Below, piece after piece: positions 61,050 to 64,000 of a stretch of 64,000 bases of DNA. Position 1 is the first letter of the stretch; each line of letters starts with the position of its first letter. This DNA comes from Geobacillus kaustophilus (GTDB lineage: Bacteria > Bacillota > Bacilli > Bacillales > Anoxybacillaceae), in NCBI RefSeq assembly GCF_000948285.1, contig NZ_JYBP01000003.1, forward strand, positions 496,001 to 560,000. The letters run 5' to 3'. Below the pieces are notes generated by a model. The model was not told the DNA's origin and made no database searches. It worked only from the letters and a program-made list of their open reading frames with translations. The position numbers were made by a program, and so were the translations under genes.

Positions 61050-61403
61050 ATGCAATACTGCCAACTAGGAAACACCGATCTTCAAGTGAGCGCGCTCAGT
61101 TTCGGCACGTGGGCGATCGGCGGTTCGTGGGGAAACGTCGACGACCTTGAGTTTCAAAAAGGAGTGGACGCCGGCGAGCTGCGTTGGATCGCTAATGGGC
61201 GCGGCAGCATGGCGAAAGCAGCATTGCGCTGGGTGATCGATCATGAAGAAGTGACATGTGCCATTCCAGGTTTTAAGACAGTGAAACAAGTGAAAGAAAA
61301 TTTAGACGCGATCCATATGCCGCCATTTACAGAAGCAGAAAAGGAACGGCTTCGCCAGTTTTATTGGAGCGAGGTGCATCCGCACATCCGCGGGGCATAC
61401 TAA
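61050..61403 (+). pseudogene. Aldo-keto reductase with large in-frame internal deletion
   Basis: A 117-residue frame. It begins as a normal AKR, MQYCQLGNTDLQVSALSFGTWAIGGSWGNVDD, then jumps through about ten unrelated residues to the C-terminal end of the family, MAKAALRWVIDHEEVTCAIPGFKTVKQVKENLDAIHMPPFTEAEKERL. Full-length relatives have about 310-330 residues, so about 200 are missing, including the catalytic Asp, Tyr, Lys and His. The frame, SD (AAAGGGGAGAGGG), promoter and operator are all intact. An active reductase is impossible; a residual role is not excluded. Confidence 0.85.
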
Positions 61404-61432
61404 GCAAATAAGACGAAAAGGATGACAGAGAC

Positions 61433-62620
61433 GTGCGGACAGGAAACATTTCCCTTGTAAAAAAAATAAATAAGCAGCTCGTCTTGAAATTGATTCGCGA
61501 CCAGCATCCAATTTCGCGCGCTGATATTGCGAAGACGACCGGATTGAATAAAGCGACCGTTTCCGCGCTTGTTGACGAACTGATCGCCGAGCATTTCGTC
61601 CATGAAAGCGGGATCGGCGAGTCAACCGGAGGACGCCGCCCGCTCATGCTTCGCTTCAACGCCGACGCCGGATCGCTTGTCGGCGTGGAGCTGGGGGTGA
61701 ACTATTTGTATGCCGTGCTGACCAACTTAAACGCGGACATCCTTTGGGAGCAACGGCGTTCGTTCCGCCCGTCCGAAGGGCAGGAGGCGATCATCGGCGA
61801 AATGATGGAGCTCATCGAGGCGGCCATCCGCCGGGCGCCAGCGACGCCGTATGGCGTGATGGGAATCGGCATCGGCGTGCCGGGCGTCGTCCATACCGAG
61901 AGCGGGACCGTTGTGTTTGCCCCGAACTTGCGCTGGGGCGATGTCGCCTTGGCGGCTGTTTTGCGGCAACGGTGGCCTGAGCGTCCTGTCATTGTCGAGA
62001 ATGAGGCGAAGCTGGCGGCGCTTGGGGAAAAATGGTTTGGCGCCGGCCATGAGTTTGCCCATTTCGTCTATATTAGCGCCGGCATCGGCATTGGCGCCGG
62101 CGTCGTTCTTCACCATCAGCTCTATCGGGGTGTCAGCGGCCTAGCTGGTGAAATCGGCCATCATACGATCGATGTCAACGGCATTCGCTGCAGCTGCGGC
62201 AACATCGGCTGCTGGGAAATGTATGCGTCGGAAAAATACATTGAACGCCGTTTGGCTGAAGAAGGGCGTTCCGAATGGCTCGATGACCACTTTTCCATCG
62301 CTGCGATGGCACTGGCGGCGGAAAGCGATGAACAGTTGGCGCGCATTTTGGAGGAAACAGGCCGCTATCTCGGCGTTGGGTTGTTGCAGGTGATTTATGC
62401 GTACAATCCAGAAGCGGTCATCATCGGCGGTCCGCTTGCCCAGGCGGGCGAGTATGTGATCGGTCCGGCGCGCCAAGAAGTGAGAAAGCGGATCCTCGTC
62501 AAAAAAGAAAGCGAACCATCCATCATCGCCTCCAAGCTGAAGGAGAAAAGCTGCGCCATCGGCGCGGCTGCTTCGGTGCTTGAGGCGGTCGTCCTGCCGC
62601 CTGAATTTGCGGCGGTCTAG
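61433..62620 (+). CDS. ROK-family repressor, XylR-like
   Basis: A 395-residue regulator. An N-terminal winged HTH (LVLKLIRDQHPISRADIAKTTGLNKATVSALVDELIAEHFVHESG) is fused to a ROK sugar-binding domain with GVPGVV, ENEAKLAALGEKWFGAG, YRGVSGLAGEIGHHTID and the zinc motif CSCGNIGCWE. Similarity over the whole length to B. subtilis XylR is clear (SRADIAKTTGLNKATVS, RGVSGLAGEIGH). No xylose genes are near. GTG 61433 has AAAAGGATG upstream. It probably shares the promoter at 60982 and represses itself. Confidence 0.9.
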   Translation: MRTGNISLVKKINKQLVLKLIRDQHPISRADIAKTTGLNKATVSALVDELIAEHFVHESGIGESTGGRRPLMLRFNADAGSLVGVELGVNYLYAVLTNLNADILWEQRRSFRPSEGQEAIIGEMMELIEAAIRRAPATPYGVMGIGIGVPGVVHTESGTVVFAPNLRWGDVALAAVLRQRWPERPVIVENEAKLAALGEKWFGAGHEFAHFVYISAGIGIGAGVVLHHQLYRGVSGLAGEIGHHTIDVNGIRCSCGNIGCWEMYASEKYIERRLAEEGRSEWLDDHFSIAAMALAAESDEQLARILEETGRYLGVGLLQVIYAYNPEAVIIGGPLAQAGEYVIGPARQEVRKRILVKKESEPSIIASKLKEKSCAIGAAASVLEAVVLPPEFAAV

Positions 62621-62633
62621 CGCATGCGAAAAG

Positions 62634-62666
62634 AGGCGCCTGCCTGTTTCGGCAGAGCGCCTTTTT
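62634..62666 (+). terminator. Terminator after the ROK regulator
   Basis: AGGCGC and TGCC (62634-62644) pair with GGCA and GCGCCT (to 62662), then TTTT. Confidence 0.83.
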
Positions 62667-62676
62667 GGTTAACGGG

Positions 62677-63051
62677 CTATGCTTTTTTCTTCACTTTCCC
62701 GGTCCATGTTTTAAATCCGCCTTTTAAATGGTACAAGTCGCGGTACCCTTTTCGGTAGAGCATTTGCGCGGCACGCCCGCTGCGCAGCCCGTTTTGGCAG
62801 TACAAATAGATCGGCTGGTCTTTGCGCAATTCTTTCATGCGCATGCCTAGCTGCGTGAGCGGGATGTTGCGAGCCCCTAAAATATGTCCAGCCGCAAACT
62901 CATCCGGTTCGCGGACATCAATCAATTGCGCTTTCCGGTAGCCGGCGCGGAACTCTTCCTCTGTCAATGCTTTGACAATTCTTCGCTGCCAGAAGTACGT
63001 AATGACGGAATACACGATGATCGCGCCGAGAATAATGAGCAATGCTTCCAC
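62677..63051 (-). CDS. yqhL: Membrane-anchored rhodanese-like protein (YqhL)
   Basis: A 124-residue protein: an N-terminal helix ([19 protein letters not shown]) anchors a single rhodanese domain, [25 protein letters not shown] ... [15 protein letters not shown]. The active-site loop C85-QNGLR is complete, so sulfur transfer is possible. B. subtilis YqhL, in the same place beside lipM, is a predicted sulfurtransferase. Start is GTG 63051 on the minus strand, after AAAGGAGGCATGACGG. Confidence 0.9.
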   Translation of the reverse strand: MEALLIILGAIIVYSVITYFWQRRIVKALTEEEFRAGYRKAQLIDVREPDEFAAGHILGARNIPLTQLGMRMKELRKDQPIYLYCQNGLRSGRAAQMLYRKGYRDLYHLKGGFKTWTGKVKKKA

Positions 63052-63260
63052 CCGTCATGCCTCCTTTCGCTTTGTCTGCTATTTCCTATTATATAAAGTC
63101 GCCGCCGGGAAGCAAAGAGATTTTCGCCATGCCATTTTTCTTTCCTTCACCGGCGTTGTTTGCTAAACTAGTAAAGGCGGCCAAAATTGTCCCGTCCCTT
63201 GGCGGTGGTGGACAAGCCGCCGCAGCGTCTAGAACATGGAACAATAGAGAAGGTGGAACG

Positions 63261-64000
63261 ATGGCAAAAGAAGTATGGCGCTTTATCGATTCCGGCCATT
63301 GCCCGCCGGCGTTCAATATGGCGCTCGATGAGGCGCTTCTCGATTGGCACAGCGAAGGCAAAATTCCGCCGACGGTCCGCTTTTATGGCTGGAATCCGCC
63401 GACGTTGTCGATTGGTTATTTTCAAAAGGTGGAGAAAGAAATTGATTTAGAGGCGGTGAAACGGCACGGCCTCGGCTTTGTCCGTCGGCCGACCGGCGGG
63501 CGCGGCGTCCTGCACGATCAAGAATTGACATACAGCGTGATCGTCTCCGAATCGCACCCAGCGATGCCGAAGACGGTGACGGAAGCATACCGCGTCATTT
63601 CCCAAGGCATTTTAGAGGGATTTCGCTATCTTGGATTGGATGCGTATTTTGCCGTGCCGAAGACAGAAGAAGAGAAAGCCGATTTGCGCAGCCCGCGCTC
63701 GGCTGTTTGTTTTGACGCGCCGTCATGGTACGAACTTGTCGTTGAGGGACGGAAAATTGCCGGCAGCGCGCAAACGCGGCAAAAAGGCGTCATTTTGCAG
63801 CATGGCTCGATTTTGCTCGATTTGGACGAAGACTTGCTGTTCAGTTTGTTTAAATACCCGAACGAGCGGGTGAAAGAGCGGCTGCAGCGTGAATTTAAAA
63901 AGAAAGCGGTCGCCATCAAGGAGGTGGCGGGCCGGGCGGTGACGATTGAGGAAGCGAAAGAAGCGTTTTACAAAGGATTTGAAAAAGGATTGGACATCGT
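63261..64000 (+). CDS. lipM: Octanoyltransferase LipM (3' end outside window)
   Basis: The frame runs from ATG 63261, after AGAAGGTGG, to the window edge: about 246 residues of the expected roughly 278. It belongs to the biotin/lipoate protein ligase fold: [19 protein letters not shown] (substrate loop), the nucleophile Cys 150 in [12 protein letters not shown], and [23 protein letters not shown]. LipM moves octanoyl from ACP to GcvH, the first step of lipoate assembly in Bacilli, which links it to the gcv operon upstream. Confidence 0.95.
   Translation, partial: MAKEVWRFIDSGHCPPAFNMALDEALLDWHSEGKIPPTVRFYGWNPPTLSIGYFQKVEKEIDLEAVKRHGLGFVRRPTGGRGVLHDQELTYSVIVSESHPAMPKTVTEAYRVISQGILEGFRYLGLDAYFAVPKTEEEKADLRSPRSAVCFDAPSWYELVVEGRKIAGSAQTRQKGVILQHGSILLDLDEDLLFSLFKYPNERVKERLQREFKKKAVAIKEVAGRAVTIEEAKEAFYKGFEKGLDI

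Overview
The window is a chromosomal segment of a thermophilic Bacillaceae, almost certainly Geobacillus (kaustophilus / thermoleovorans / stearothermophilus group). The MnSOD at 30.6 kb reads like the classical G. stearothermophilus enzyme, the coding DNA is G+C-rich at third positions, and gene order follows the Bacillus subtilis yqf-yqg-yqh segment (yqfD through lipM) for nearly the whole length. Strain cannot be fixed from the sequence alone. No rRNA, tRNA, CRISPR array, prophage or intact insertion sequence was seen.

Layout. 0-8.7 kb: yqfD (cut by the window edge), phoH, pgpH, ybeY, dgkA, cdd, era, yqzL, recO, ccpN and the PPDK-regulator gene yqfL. The glyQS pair that in B. subtilis separates recO from ccpN is absent. 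8.8-12.3 kb: the dnaG-sigA operon, with a candidate sigma-H promoter far upstream. 12.3-19.9 kb: a membrane protein, cytochrome c-550, trmK-yqfO, ispH, yqfQ, and cshB-nfo behind a long, heavily folded leader. 19.9-25.6 kb: yqfU, a zinc uptake operon (znuC-znuB-zur) with a Zur box, yqfW, the forespore-type gene yqfX, ispG and yqfZ (sigma-E-like promoter). 25.6-36 kb: pstSCA with a Pho box, a DUF1189 gene, a decayed chemoreceptor, sodA, yqgE, pbpA, a short ISL3-like MITE, and a detached pstB with its own Pho box. 36-46.4 kb: small membrane/cell-wall proteins, rpmG, 5-FTHF cyclo-ligase, DUF92, a rhomboid protease, an orphan GerA/SpoVAF-type germination protein, glcK, a M14 DL-peptidase and a metallo-beta-lactamase fold hydrolase. 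46.4-49.4 kb: an A+T-rich gap, a MidA-like methyltransferase and a cysteine-containing HTH regulator. 49.5-54 kb: the complete comGA-GG competence pseudopilus operon and yqzE. 54-61 kb: yqhG-yqhH and the glycine-cleavage operon gcvT-gcvPA-gcvPB behind a tandem glycine riboswitch. 61-64 kb: a promoter/operator, an internally deleted aldo-keto reductase, a XylR-type ROK repressor, a rhodanese, and lipM (cut by the window edge).

Functionally most genes are housekeeping: DNA replication and repair (dnaG, recO, nfo), RNA metabolism (ybeY, era, cshB, trmK), isoprenoid synthesis (ispG, ispH), phosphate and zinc supply, one-carbon metabolism (gcv, yqgN) with lipoate synthesis (lipM) beside its client pathway, plus sporulation and competence. 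The most unusual features are non-coding: a two-copy hairpin-plus-core repeat (cshB leader and downstream of yqgX), a 200-nt structured spacer that breaks the comG operon between comGB and comGC, a 136-bp MITE with an exact 8-bp target duplication, the splitting of the pst operon, and a ccpN gene whose conserved N-terminus has no ordinary start codon in frame.
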